The notes below the pieces were generated by a model. It did no database searches and was not told the DNA's origin. It saw only the letters and a list, made by a program, of their open reading frames with translations. From contig JAWOLC010000001.1 in NCBI GenBank assembly GCA_033853925.1, positions 62,001 to 126,000 of the forward strand: DNA of 64,000 nucleotides. The letters are read 5' to 3'. Origin of the DNA: JANXPZ01 sp033853925 (lineage in GTDB: Bacteria > Eisenbacteria > RBG-16-71-46). Shown one piece after another: positions 42,373 through 50,561 of the stretch. Position numbers and translations under genes: made by a program. The first letter of the stretch is position 1, and every line of letters starts with the position of its first letter.

Positions 42373-42806
42373 CGCCCTTCCTCCTTGGCGGGAATGGTCG
42401 GCGTCACCGCGTCCTCGATCAGCGCGCGGACTCTCTCCTCGATCTCATCCCGCACCGCGCGAAAGCCCGCGTCGCCCAGCGTCTTCGGGTCCGGGAGGTC
42501 CCAATCCAGCCGGTGCCGGGCCGGCAGCCAGGGGCACGCGTCCCCACAGCCCATGGTGACGAGCCAATCCCAGGTCACGCCGGGCGGAAGGTCGCCGAGG
42601 CCCTTCGAGCGCTGCCTCGACAGCTCGATGCCCTTCTCCGCCATGAAGCGAAGGGCTCGCGGGTCCACCTGGCCCGACGGCTTCGATCCGGCGCTGAAGG
42701 CGGAGACCCGGCCCCCGCCGAGTGCCACGGCGAAGCCTTCGGCCATCTGCGAGCGGCAGGAGTTCTCGACGCAGACGAAGAGCAGGCGGGGGAGAGGCTC
42801 AGGCAC
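42369..42806 (-). CDS. arsC: Thioredoxin-coupled arsenate reductase
   Basis: 145 residues, GTG at 42806 chosen for the GGAAGGAG eight bases before it; the frame is open to 42848. Low-molecular-weight phosphatase fold with the P-loop Cys12-x5-Arg18 (FVCVENSCRSQMAEG), an Asp-Pro pair (DLPDPKT) and the resolving Cys pair in TMGCGDACPW, as in S. aureus-type ArsC. It reduces arsenate to arsenite using thioredoxin, which the two thioredoxin genes downstream could supply. Confidence 0.92.
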   Translation of the reverse strand: MPEPLPRLLFVCVENSCRSQMAEGFAVALGGGRVSAFSAGSKPSGQVDPRALRFMAEKGIELSRQRSKGLGDLPPGVTWDWLVTMGCGDACPWLPARHRLDWDLPDPKTLGDAGFRAVRDEIEERVRALIEDAVTPTIPAKEEGR

Positions 42807-43221
42807 GCGCCAGCTCCTTCCGCCCGAGGCGCCGCTGCCTCGGCTCACCCGAGGCTGGAAGCCGGGCGGGGGGAAGGCTGCAGAGCCGCTCGCGGGGCAC
42901 CGCCAGGACCTCCCGCAGTCGCCTGCGATCGGCGAGGACGGCCGGGTCGCGATGCAGCGAGCCGCGCAGGAGCGCGAGCACGGCCCCGGCGCAGCGGGAG
43001 GGCTCGCTGGTCAAGGCGTACTCGATCCACTTCCCCTCGCGCCGGTCCTCGACCAAGCCGGCCAGCTTGAGGTTCGTCAGGTGCTTGGACACCGTGGAGG
43101 CCGCCAGGCCGAGAACGGTCTGCACCTGGCAGACGCACAGCCCGCGGCCCTCGAGGAGCTTGAGGATGCGGGTGCGGGTAGGGTCGGCGGCCGCCTTGAG
43201 GGCGAGCTCGAGGTCACGCAT
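42799..43221 (-). CDS. arsR: ArsR/SmtB arsenic-responsive repressor
   Basis: 140 residues, ATG at 43221 after AAGGAG. The winged-helix core spans residues 5-90 (LKAAADPTRTRILKLLE, then ASTVSKHLTNLKLAGLVEDRREGKW). As(III) ligands are probably Cys29 and Cys31 (LCVC), as in the E. coli-type sensor, with a possible third at Cys77. A basic tail follows. It overlaps arsC by 8 bp and should repress the whole seven-gene operon through the inverted repeat just upstream. Confidence 0.92.
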   Translation of the reverse strand: MRDLELALKAAADPTRTRILKLLEGRGLCVCQVQTVLGLAASTVSKHLTNLKLAGLVEDRREGKWIEYALTSEPSRCAGAVLALLRGSLHRDPAVLADRRRLREVLAVPRERLCSLPPARLPASGEPRQRRLGRKELARA

Positions 43222-43240
43222 CGATCGGATCTCCTTACGT

Positions 43241-43262
43241 CACTTCGTCACATGGCGAAGTG
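43241..43262. promoter_or_regulatory. Putative ArsR operator
   Basis: CACTTCG (43241-43247) and CGAAGTG (43256-43262) are perfect inverted half-sites separated by 8 bp. The site lies about 20 bp upstream of the arsR start codon, so a bound repressor would block initiation. The divergent methyltransferase gene starts 160 bp away and could share control. Confidence 0.65.
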
Positions 43263-43421
43263 TAGGGGCCGGCCGCTCCGCCGTCAAGGAACCTCGGAGT
43301 CGCGACGGGGGAGGGCGCCGCACGCCTTCCGGCCGGCGACCGCGGAGAGGCGAGGCGCCGAACGGGGGCGGAAGAAGAGGGCAGCGCTGAGGACGGCGGC
43401 CGAGGCGCGTATACTTCTCGC

Positions 43422-44039
43422 ATGGGCGACCGAGAGCACTGGGACAAGATCTACCGGGGCAAGGGGCCGGAGGCGGTGAGCTGGTACCGTCCACACCTCG
43501 AGTGCTCGCTGCGGTTCATCCAAGGCGCGTGCCTCGGCGCCGACGCCGCGCTCCTCGACGTCGGCGGAGGGTCCTCGACTCTCGTGGACGACCTGCTTGC
43601 GCTCGGCTTCCGCAACCTCACCGTCCTGGATCTCTCCGAAGTGGCGCTCGCGCAGGCGAAGGCCCGACTCGGCGCCCAGGCGGCGGCCGTGACCTGGCTG
43701 GTCGGCGACATCACGGACATGGAGCTGCCGGCGCACCACTTCGATTTCTGGCACGATCGGGCGGTGTTCCACTTCCTCACCGAAGAGGCGGCCCGCCGCC
43801 GCTACGTGCGAGCCGTGCGCGGGGCGGTGAAGCCCGACGGCCACGTCCTGATCGCGACCTTCGGCCCGCGCGGCCCCGAGCGGTGCAGCGGACTCCAGGT
43901 CGCTCGCTACAGCCCCGACGAGATTCATGCCGAGTTCGGGGACGGCTTCCAGAGGGTCGCTCACGATTGCGAGATCCATCACACGCCCTGGGGCACGGAG
44001 CAGGAGTTCGTGTACTGCCTCTGCCGCGTGAGAGGCTGA
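43422..44039 (+). CDS. Class I SAM-dependent methyltransferase
   Basis: 205 residues, cytoplasmic. The motif I ALLDVGGGSSTLVDDL (about 45-58), LTVLDLSEVALAQAKARL and DFWHDRAVFHFLT are those of small-molecule methyltransferases of the Methyltransf_25 type. It does not contain the conserved Cys triad of the arsenite methyltransferase ArsM. It is divergent from arsR with 200 bp between starts. A thiol, metalloid or unrelated metabolite could be the substrate. Confidence 0.8.
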   Translation: MGDREHWDKIYRGKGPEAVSWYRPHLECSLRFIQGACLGADAALLDVGGGSSTLVDDLLALGFRNLTVLDLSEVALAQAKARLGAQAAAVTWLVGDITDMELPAHHFDFWHDRAVFHFLTEEAARRRYVRAVRGAVKPDGHVLIATFGPRGPERCSGLQVARYSPDEIHAEFGDGFQRVAHDCEIHHTPWGTEQEFVYCLCRVRG

Positions 44040-44168
44040 GCCGCCCCGCCCGGCCATACCCGACCGGGGCCTGCGCTTTCTGATGGACGCGCGCGGACGC
44101 GAGCCGTCACACTAGGCCGCTGAAGCAGCAGCCACGTTCTTCCTGCCCGACCGAAGGGAGGAATCGAG

Positions 44169-44225
44169 ATGCCGTGCGGACGGACGGCAGCCTCCCCCCG
44201 AGCGGGCGAGCGGAGGTGCCCGTGA
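44169..44225 (+). CDS. Possible 18-residue leader peptide
   Basis: An ATG at 44169 with an excellent Shine-Dalgarno (AAGGGAGGAATCGAG) opens an 18-codon frame, MPCGRTAASPRAGERRCP, whose TGA at 44223 overlaps the GTG start of the next gene (GTGA). It may serve only to bring ribosomes to the membrane protein start. It could equally be chance. Confidence 0.35.
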   Translation: MPCGRTAASPRAGERRCP

Positions 44226-44953
44226 GGATCCCAGGCCCCGGTACGCTCCTCTTCCTCTCCGTGCTCGTGGGAGGAGGCTCGCTCGTCCTCTTCATGTACT
44301 TCCTGCTCTTCGGCGCCCCCCTCGTCGTGGGCATCGTGCGCTCCGAGCCCGCTCGACTCGCCTGGGACACCCTGCTCTGCCTCGTCTTCTTCCTCCAGCA
44401 CAGCGGCATGATCCGGCGCGGCGTGAAGGACCGGATCACGCGGCGGATCCCGGTGACCTGCTACCCGGCCCTCTACTCCATCGCCTCCGGGGTCGCGCTC
44501 ATCGCTCTCGTCCTGCTCTGGCAGCCGACCGACCGCTTCCTCTTTCGCCTGGGCGGCGCGGCGCGCTGGGCCTCGGCCGGAGTGGTCCTCGTGGCCATCG
44601 CCGGCTTCGCCTGGGGCATCCGCTCGCTCCGCTGGTTCGATCCGTTCGGTCGGCTCGCGCTCCAGGCGAGCTTGCGCGGCGCCGCACCGCCTTCGCTCGC
44701 CTTCGTGGCCGAGGGGGCTTACCGCTTCGTCCGTCACCCCCTCTACCTCTTCATGCTCCTCGTCATCTGGTCCACGCCCCGCTTCCCCACGGACCAGCTG
44801 CTCTTCAACGTGCTCTGGACCTTGTGGATCGTCGTGGGCACGAAGCTCGAAGAGCGCGATCTCGTAGCGGACTTCGGCGAGGACTACCGTCGCTACCAGC
44901 TCTCCGTTCCCATGCTCATTCCGTATCTCCGCCCCCTCGGACGCCGCGCCTGA
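44222..44953 (+). CDS. Membrane methyltransferase of the NnrU/MddA-isoprenylcysteine type
   Basis: 243 residues from GTG 44222, chosen over GTG 44174 because GGAGG lies six bases upstream. Five or six helices; the end carries RHPLYLFMLLVIWS and GTKLEERDLVADFGEDYRRY, the SAM-binding signature of membrane-bound ICMT/PEMT proteins. The middle segment LCLVFFLQHSGMIRRGVKD resembles MddA, which methylates methanethiol to dimethyl sulfide. Its location between arsenic and copper genes suggests a thiol or metalloid methylation role; that is inference. Confidence 0.78.
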   Translation: MRIPGPGTLLFLSVLVGGGSLVLFMYFLLFGAPLVVGIVRSEPARLAWDTLLCLVFFLQHSGMIRRGVKDRITRRIPVTCYPALYSIASGVALIALVLLWQPTDRFLFRLGGAARWASAGVVLVAIAGFAWGIRSLRWFDPFGRLALQASLRGAAPPSLAFVAEGAYRFVRHPLYLFMLLVIWSTPRFPTDQLLFNVLWTLWIVVGTKLEERDLVADFGEDYRRYQLSVPMLIPYLRPLGRRA

Positions 44954-45137
44954 GCACGTGCGGCCCTCGGGCGTGCGGCTGACGCCATGGCGAGTCGTGC
45001 ATGACTCTTTGGCCCGAGGGAGCTTCCGGGACAGCCCGAGGCCGCTGAAGCCGGGACGGTCGGCTTCCGGTCACTTCGAGCGGCCCGTCAGAAGAGTTGG
45101 GTGACTCGCGCGGTGCAGCTTCGGCCTTCGGGGTCGT

Positions 45138-45542
45138 TCACTTCTTCTTCCCCGACACGTTCAGAGAGACGGCGGCACGGATGAGGTCCTTGAACGCCGG
45201 CTCGTCGATGTCGTCCCCCTCGTGGAGGTCGATTGCGCGGCGGACGTTGCCGTCGAGCCCCGAGTTGAAGAGAGCCGCAGGGTCCCGCAGCGAAGCGCCC
45301 TTGAAGAAGGTGAGCTTCACGACCTCCTTGTAGGACTCGCCGGTGCAGACGCCCCCGTCGTGGGACCAGACCGGAGTTCCCGGCGAGGAGGCCTTCCTCC
45401 ACTTCCACTCCTCGGTGATTCCGGGATCTGCTTCCTTGATGAGCTTGCGGACACGGCGAAGCACGTCCCCGCGCCAGTCCCCGAGTTCCGCGATTCTCGC
45501 GCTGATCAGCCGGGGGGCTGATTCCTCGCCCTTCGTCTCCAT
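45138..45542 (-). CDS. DUF1801 protein
   Basis: 134 residues. LRRVRKLIKEADPGITEEWKWRK and VVKLTFFKGASLRDPAALFNSG are characteristic of DUF1801/YdhG-like small proteins, with the usual R-x-hydrophobic arrangement and a terminal Lys-rich tail. The family is of unknown function. It stands between two methyltransferase/metal clusters with no clear operon partner. Confidence 0.82.
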   Translation of the reverse strand: METKGEESAPRLISARIAELGDWRGDVLRRVRKLIKEADPGITEEWKWRKASSPGTPVWSHDGGVCTGESYKEVVKLTFFKGASLRDPAALFNSGLDGNVRRAIDLHEGDDIDEPAFKDLIRAAVSLNVSGKKK

Positions 45543-45725
45543 GGTCTCGCTCCTGTGGATGCGGTCGGGCCGACCGCTGGCCTCTCCGAGGTGGGCGGCA
45601 GTCTTCTAGATGTCCGCTCCCGAGCAGCGGTGGCGGCAGGTGACCCGCTGTCGGCTCGTCGCTTCTCGCCCTGACGTTGCCCTGTCGGCTCCGGATGAGA
45701 TCGCCGCCCGGCTCCATCGCCCGAA

Positions 45726-47093
45726 TCAGCGCAGCGCGGCGTGCGCGAACACGAGCGCCGACACCGGTGTGCTCCCGTAGACGTCGTGCAGCTCCCCGGG
45801 AACCTGCGAGAGGGCCAAGGCTGCGCCGATCCCGGTGCGGAGATGCTCGCGCCGCCAGAAGTCGTACCGGGCCCCGGCCGTGCCCTCGCCCACGGAGAAG
45901 ACCCGCCCTGCGCGTGGGTCGGGCGCCAGGAACAACTCGTCCTTCTCGACGTGCTCGGCGCGCGCGAAGACGGTGAGCCGCGTGCTCGGCTCCACGGCTG
46001 CCTCCGCGACGAATCCATCGAGGGTGTGGCCGGGGCGATTGCGGTCGCGGCCCCAGGCCAGCGTGGCCTCCCATCGCCTCCCACCCCACCCGTCGTAGAT
46101 GGCCGACGCGGTGGTGCGATCCTGGTTCACGTCGGGCGTGAGCTGCTCCGGGCTCTCGAGCCTTCCATAACTGGCCTGGAGCGCCCAGTGCCGCGTCGGA
46201 TTCACGGAGAGCCGGAAGGAGTGAGAATCCAGCTTGGGCGCCTCGATGTCCCAGCGATGCTGGTCGGGCTCCCGGCCACGGAAGGCGGACGCCTCCACCT
46301 TGATGGCGTCCACGACCGCCCCGAAGGTGAGCACCCCGTACGTGATGTGCGTCGAGTCGAGCCAGTGGTGCGTGATGGGAGCGACCGGAATGCTCATGCC
46401 CGAGAAGCGGTGCATGTAGGCCGGCGGACCGAGGGCGGGCTCGCCGGGCAGCCCACCGTAGAGGAAGACGGAACGGCTCCCGCTCGAGAGGCTGTAGGCG
46501 CCGGCCAGCTCCATGAAGAGGTCGTGCGGATGCTGGCGGTCGATCAGGGGCGTGCGGCCGTCGGCGGTCTCCCCGGTCTGGAGCAGCAGCCTGTAGCCCC
46601 TCTCGCCGACCGTGGCCGGTTCCAGGGATACCATGCTGCGCAGTCCGAGGGTGCCGGGCCCGAGCGGGCGCCGGGCCATGCCCATGAGCATGTTCGTGCT
46701 GAAGACGCCGTCCCCGTCGCGCGGCCCGCCCTGGTGGTCGAAGACGACATCGGCAGCGCCGTGCAGCATGCTCATCCAGGCGCCGCTCGTCGAGTGGATG
46801 CCGACGTGTTCCGCCGCATCGGGTTGCCAGGATGTCCCCGAGGCTTCGCGCGTCATGGGGTACGCCCCGTACATACCGCTCGAGGCCATGTGCATCTCCA
46901 TGCCATGCCCGGGACGCCGGTGCGCCTTGCCTTCCTCCATGCGCATGCCAGGCATGGGTTCCGAGGGCTTGGTCGTGTCGCGGGAAGCGGCCTGGTGCGC
47001 GTGCATGGGTTGCATCCGGGCCGCCCCGGTGCCGGGCCACGCGAGCGTCGAGAGCGCGAGCGTCATTCGCCAGATCCAGCGGTCACGGCTCAC
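45726..47093 (-). CDS. Exported Met/His-rich outer-membrane-like protein of copper resistance context
   Basis: 455 residues, GTG start at 47093, overlapping the cytochrome stop by 11 bp. A signal peptide (about 1-25) is followed by a His/Met-rich leader (for example MQPMHAHQ and MPGMRMEEG). The rest shows alternating amphipathic strands, such as GTAGARYDFWRREHLRTGIG near the end, in the style of outer-membrane beta-barrels. It is a type often found next to copper efflux genes, and no enzymatic motif is visible. Could be a porin-like partner of the cytochrome or an assembly protein. Function is inferred from context only. Confidence 0.65.
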   Translation of the reverse strand: MSRDRWIWRMTLALSTLAWPGTGAARMQPMHAHQAASRDTTKPSEPMPGMRMEEGKAHRRPGHGMEMHMASSGMYGAYPMTREASGTSWQPDAAEHVGIHSTSGAWMSMLHGAADVVFDHQGGPRDGDGVFSTNMLMGMARRPLGPGTLGLRSMVSLEPATVGERGYRLLLQTGETADGRTPLIDRQHPHDLFMELAGAYSLSSGSRSVFLYGGLPGEPALGPPAYMHRFSGMSIPVAPITHHWLDSTHITYGVLTFGAVVDAIKVEASAFRGREPDQHRWDIEAPKLDSHSFRLSVNPTRHWALQASYGRLESPEQLTPDVNQDRTTASAIYDGWGGRRWEATLAWGRDRNRPGHTLDGFVAEAAVEPSTRLTVFARAEHVEKDELFLAPDPRAGRVFSVGEGTAGARYDFWRREHLRTGIGAALALSQVPGELHDVYGSTPVSALVFAHAALR

Positions 47094-47877
47094 GATCGCC
47101 CTCCATCGGGCCCGTCATCGCGCCTGATCCCTTGGTCCGCAGCCATTGGACGTACGCCCACAATGCCGGCACGTCCTGCGGGGTCAGGAACCTCTGGAAG
47201 CCGGGCATCTTCAGGACCGCGCGACGGAGGAAATAACGAGCGAACGAGTTCTCCTCGAACCGGCGACTCGTCCCGCGCGCCACCCACTCGTGGAACTCGG
47301 TGCTGTCCCGCACCACCTCGGGGAAGTCCGCACCGTCCCACGACGGCACGCATCCCTTCCACGATCCGGGATTGGGGCGCGCCAGGCGCCCGCCCGGACC
47401 GTGACAGCCCACGCAACCGAGGTCCTTCGCGCGCCGGAGGCCCGTCCGGGCCAGCGAGTCCTCCGGTTCGATCATCCCGGCCATCGCGGTCACGTAGGCG
47501 ACCGCATCGTCCATTCCCCGCTCGCTCATCCGCCCCTTGAAGGCCGGCATCTTGAGCGCGCCACGTGCCCGTTGGGTCCGCCACGCCAGGCTCGCCAGCC
47601 TCTTCTTCGTGTAGCCGAAATGGATCCACTCGTGCACTTCGTCCGGCGTCTTGGCGAACATCATCACGTCGTCCTCGAAGTTGGGGACGGTCTTGTCGGT
47701 GCGGCCTGGATTGCTCGCACCCTGGACGCCTCCCGGGCCATGGCAGCCGAAGCACCCAGTGTGCTCGGCGAGCCTCCGCCCGCGCTCAGCCGGGGGGAGG
47801 ACCGGGCGTCGGACGACCGCCACGCCGATCGCGGCAACCAGAACCAGGGCGAGCAGGCTCGCAGCGATCACACGCAT
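47083..47877 (-). CDS. Di-haem cytochrome c
   Basis: 264 residues, ATG at 47877 after GGGAGGCGC. Residues 1-22 are a signal anchor. Two c-type haem sites are present: Cys42-Phe-Gly-Cys45-His46 and Cys155-Val-Gly-Cys158-His159. LKMPAFKG and LKMPGF provide likely axial Met ligands in each half, so the protein is an internal duplication with two mono-haem domains. Expected location: periplasm. It could deliver electrons to a terminal oxidase or copper/iron redox process. It precedes the outer-membrane-like gene on the same strand, at the edge of the copper island. Confidence 0.88.
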   Translation of the reverse strand: MRVIAASLLALVLVAAIGVAVVRRPVLPPAERGRRLAEHTGCFGCHGPGGVQGASNPGRTDKTVPNFEDDVMMFAKTPDEVHEWIHFGYTKKRLASLAWRTQRARGALKMPAFKGRMSERGMDDAVAYVTAMAGMIEPEDSLARTGLRRAKDLGCVGCHGPGGRLARPNPGSWKGCVPSWDGADFPEVVRDSTEFHEWVARGTSRRFEENSFARYFLRRAVLKMPGFQRFLTPQDVPALWAYVQWLRTKGSGAMTGPMEGDREP

Positions 47878-48282
47878 TGCGCCTCCCGGAGCCGAGCGCC
47901 GCGCCGGCGCGTTCCGGTGAGTCCGTGCGAACGGCTTGCTGATCACCCGGCCGGCGCGCCGACGAAGTCAGAGTCGGAGTTTCAGTGGTGGCAAAGTAGC
48001 CGGCCGAGGTCGGTGCCGTGTCAAAGAACGCACAAGGGCCGACTCCTGGTCCGCTCCATGCGAGACAGTCCAGACGCTGGCTGGGACGCCTCGGGGCGCT
48101 GGCGAATCCAGCCTGCGCCGGCTCGAGCGCCGACGGCCCAGAATGGCATCGACCTGGAACCGGGGCAGCGCAGTCGGCGTAGAACCAGACTGACAGGGCC
48201 GGCAGTTCGTCTGCCGCCAGTGGCAGCACGATCTGGAAGGCTTCCGTCAAGCGAGACTCGGCCCCGGGCGTTCGGAGGATCG
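47878..48282. other. Divergent intergenic region, 405 bp, with alternative hairpins
   Basis: It separates the cytochrome (minus) from the CopL-like gene (plus). GGCAG (48201-48205), CTGCC (48211-48215) and GGCAG (48222-48226) can form either of two exclusive hairpins about 60-80 bp before the ATG. No regulator or small gene is seen. Confidence 0.4.
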
Positions 48283-48699
48283 ATGCACGCTGCCAGGACA
48301 TTGAAGATCGCCTCGCTCCTGAGCGCCGTGCTTCTCCTTTCGGGCGGCAACCTCTGCTTGCTGTCGGCCTGCTCGGCCCCAGCCCCGGGCGGTGTTGCTC
48401 AGGCGACTGCCCACCATGGATGTGGGGCCCGCGGCTCGACTCAGCGCGGCCACCCGGCGAAGCCGGCCCATGAGTGTACCGGGCCGTGCACGACCGCCGT
48501 TGCGCTCTCGTCCGCCCTCCAGCTCTCTGCACCTGTCGCGCAGGGGCCTGCCGCGACCGGGGCGGTTCTGGTCGCGGCGCAGCCGAATCTCGCCTTCTTC
48601 AGGCTTTCGACCGGCTCGGCGCCTCCGGGCCAGCATCACTCCCCGCCTCTCTCTCCTCTCCTCGACGCTCTCGGCGTCCGCGCTCCCCCTGCCGCCTGA
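48283..48699 (+). CDS. Small exported Cys/His protein (CopL/DUF2946-like)
   Basis: 138 residues, ATG at 48283 after CGGAGGATCG. A signal peptide (SLLSAVLLLSGGNLC) is followed by Cys/His residues (AHHGCGARG, HECTGPC), a low-complexity Ala/Pro body and a PP-rich end. It resembles in layout the protein at 54065. Such small exported proteins stand at the heads of copper-resistance gene sets and probably bind copper. Metal binding is inferred; no partner is proven. Confidence 0.55.
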   Translation: MHAARTLKIASLLSAVLLLSGGNLCLLSACSAPAPGGVAQATAHHGCGARGSTQRGHPAKPAHECTGPCTTAVALSSALQLSAPVAQGPAATGAVLVAAQPNLAFFRLSTGSAPPGQHHSPPLSPLLDALGVRAPPAA

Positions 48700-48927
48700 A
48701 GCCCGTCGGGTCGCGTAGACCCGTCAGGCTCGCAAGCCGGGATTCGGGGCGATTCCCGATCGTTCGGGTCTGTCCGCCGCTGGCGGGGAGTCCGAATCGA
48801 GTCGGAGCCTCACCCAGCCATCCCCGACCGACAGGGCCGTCGGCTCGCACGAGTCGCGGCAGGTGTCTCTCGGCGACGGTTCGAGACCGTGAACGAAGGT
48901 TCGCAGCAGAGAGAGAGGTGACGAACC

Positions 48928-49608
48928 ATGAACTCAACCATGCCGGCCTACGGCCTCTGGTCGCTCGTCCTGATCAATACGGCCGTGTTCGTGATCTTCG
49001 CGTTCAGCTTCACGCGCCCGCGTACCCCGCGGGACTGGCGCTCGTTCGGAGCGTTCACCGCCTTCGTGGTGGCGCTCTTCACGGAGATGTACGGCTTCCC
49101 GCTCACGATCTACCTGCTGTCCGGCTGGCTCACGCGGCGACTGCCGGGCGTGGACCTTCTCTCGCACAATGCCGGTCACCTATGGGACGACATCCTGGGC
49201 TGGAAGGGCGACGCGCACGCCAGTCCTCTGCACATCCTGAGCAACCTGGTCATCGTCGCGGGCTTCATCCTGCTCGCTGGAGCCTGGAACGTCCTGTACA
49301 AGGCCCAGCGAGACAAGACGCTCGCCAGCACCGGGCCCTACGCGCGCATCCGTCACCCGCAGTACGTGGGCTTCATTCTCATCATGATCGGGTTCCTCCT
49401 GCAGTGGCCGACGCTCCTCACGCTTCTCATGTTCCCGATCCTCGTGACCATGTACGTGCGGCTCGCGCGGAGGGAGGAGCGGGAGGTGGCGGCGGAGTTC
49501 GGCGAAGAGTACCGCGAGTATGCAGCGGTCACGCCGGGCTTCATCCCCAGGTGGGGAACGAGATCCTTGCCGAGGGCCGGTCACGCGGGCCTACACCATG
49601 AGACCTGA
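48928..49608 (+). CDS. Isoprenylcysteine-carboxylmethyltransferase-like membrane protein
   Basis: 226 residues, ATG after GAGAGGTGACG. Five helices, with the SAM-binding C-terminus marked by GPYARIRHPQYVGFILIMIGF and ARREEREVAAEFGEEYREYA. This ICMT/PEMT-like family is repeatedly found next to copper-efflux genes. It likely methylates a small thiol or lipid; substrate unknown. It is first in a tightly spaced plus-strand run of copper genes. Confidence 0.8.
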   Translation: MNSTMPAYGLWSLVLINTAVFVIFAFSFTRPRTPRDWRSFGAFTAFVVALFTEMYGFPLTIYLLSGWLTRRLPGVDLLSHNAGHLWDDILGWKGDAHASPLHILSNLVIVAGFILLAGAWNVLYKAQRDKTLASTGPYARIRHPQYVGFILIMIGFLLQWPTLLTLLMFPILVTMYVRLARREEREVAAEFGEEYREYAAVTPGFIPRWGTRSLPRAGHAGLHHET

Positions 49609-49764
49609 CCCTCCCCTCGCCGGGACCTCCCGCGGTTGTCGCCCGGACCCCGGCGCTGACCGTGGAGGGCCGCGAGTCCATGGCCGCTCTATTCAACGTG
49701 AGAGCCGGCGCCGACTGGGGCCGAGATCGAGAGCCAGTCGAACGACCGGGCGAGGAGACCGACC

Positions 49765-50295
49765 ATGCTTCGCAACACGATCTTGACTGTGGCCCTCGCC
49801 GCAACCTTGGCCGCGATCGGCGCCTACGCACAAGGGCCCCCGGCGGCGCCCAGCCCGCACGCCTCGGCGCAGGCGCAGCAGCACTCCGCCACGATGGGGG
49901 GGATGAAGGACGGCATGATGGGGACCGGGATGTCCGGCGGCCAGGCGAGCACGGCGCCGCGGCAGAAGATGATGGAGGCGATGAACAAGGAAGACGCGGG
50001 GCTCACGCGTCTCGTCGGAGAGATGAACTCGGCCGCGGGCGCTCGAAAGACCGAGGCCATGGCCCGGGTCATCACCGAGCTGGTGAACGAGCAGAGGCGC
50101 TGCCATCAGGCCATGATGTCGATGGAGCCCGAGATGGGGCACAGGATGACCTCCATGGCATCGGGCAAGGCGCCGGGGATGGACGAGTCGGCGCGCACGT
50201 GTCCGATGGGCAGGAGCGCGGGCACCTCGAAACCAGGCGCCGCGAAGGCGCAGAAGCCCGATCACGCCGCGCACCATCAAGGGACGAGCGAATAG
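49765..50295 (+). CDS. Exported Met/His-rich copper-handling protein
   Basis: 176 residues. Signal peptide in 1-23 (cleavage at AYA/QGP). The mature part is rich in Met and His: MGGMKDGMMGTGMSGG at about 44-59, helices with HQAMMSMEPEMGHRM at 114-129, and a HAAHHQ tail. It lacks a recognised fold but fits a periplasmic Cu(I) sponge or chaperone in place of CusF. Position next to YHS proteins and the copper ATPase supports this. Confidence 0.6.
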   Translation: MLRNTILTVALAATLAAIGAYAQGPPAAPSPHASAQAQQHSATMGGMKDGMMGTGMSGGQASTAPRQKMMEAMNKEDAGLTRLVGEMNSAAGARKTEAMARVITELVNEQRRCHQAMMSMEPEMGHRMTSMASGKAPGMDESARTCPMGRSAGTSKPGAAKAQKPDHAAHHQGTSE

Positions 50296-50366
50296 GCGGG
50301 GCGCCGCCCGGGGCGTGGGATCGCGGGCCCCGCACGCCAGAACCTCAACGAACGGGAGTCACTGCC

Positions 50367-50537
50367 ATGAAGAAGGACCCAGTCTGTGGGATGCAGGTGG
50401 ACGAGAAGAAAGCCACCGCGCGGGCCGAGTACGATGGGCACGTCTACTTCTTCTGCTCCGAAGGATGCAAGGAGCGGTTCGAGGAGGACCCGCGGAGGTT
50501 CATCGCCCGAACCCAGTTCGACTGGGACCGGCCGTGA
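50367..50537 (+). CDS. Stand-alone YHS-domain protein
   Basis: 56 residues covering just one YHS domain: DPVCGMQVDEKKA, then YDGHVYFFCSEGCKERFEEDP. The Cys-Gly-Met and Cys...Cys positions make a metal-binding site seen at the ends of copper ATPases and in small chaperones. Cytoplasmic, since no signal is present. It could pass Cu(I) to the ATPase at 51503, which carries the same domain at its N-terminus. Confidence 0.85.
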   Translation: MKKDPVCGMQVDEKKATARAEYDGHVYFFCSEGCKERFEEDPRRFIARTQFDWDRP

Positions 50538-50561
50538 ACCAGGGCGGGAAAGGAGACCCCG

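Noticed and set aside
43422..44039. An arsenite methyltransferase (ArsM) call for the gene next to arsR
   Set aside because: It has the SAM core but not the conserved As-binding cysteines; only a general methyltransferase call is supported.
48227..48282. A possible cobalamin-riboswitch-like stretch before the CopL-like gene
   Set aside because: Only short matches to the class are present; the conserved core is missing.
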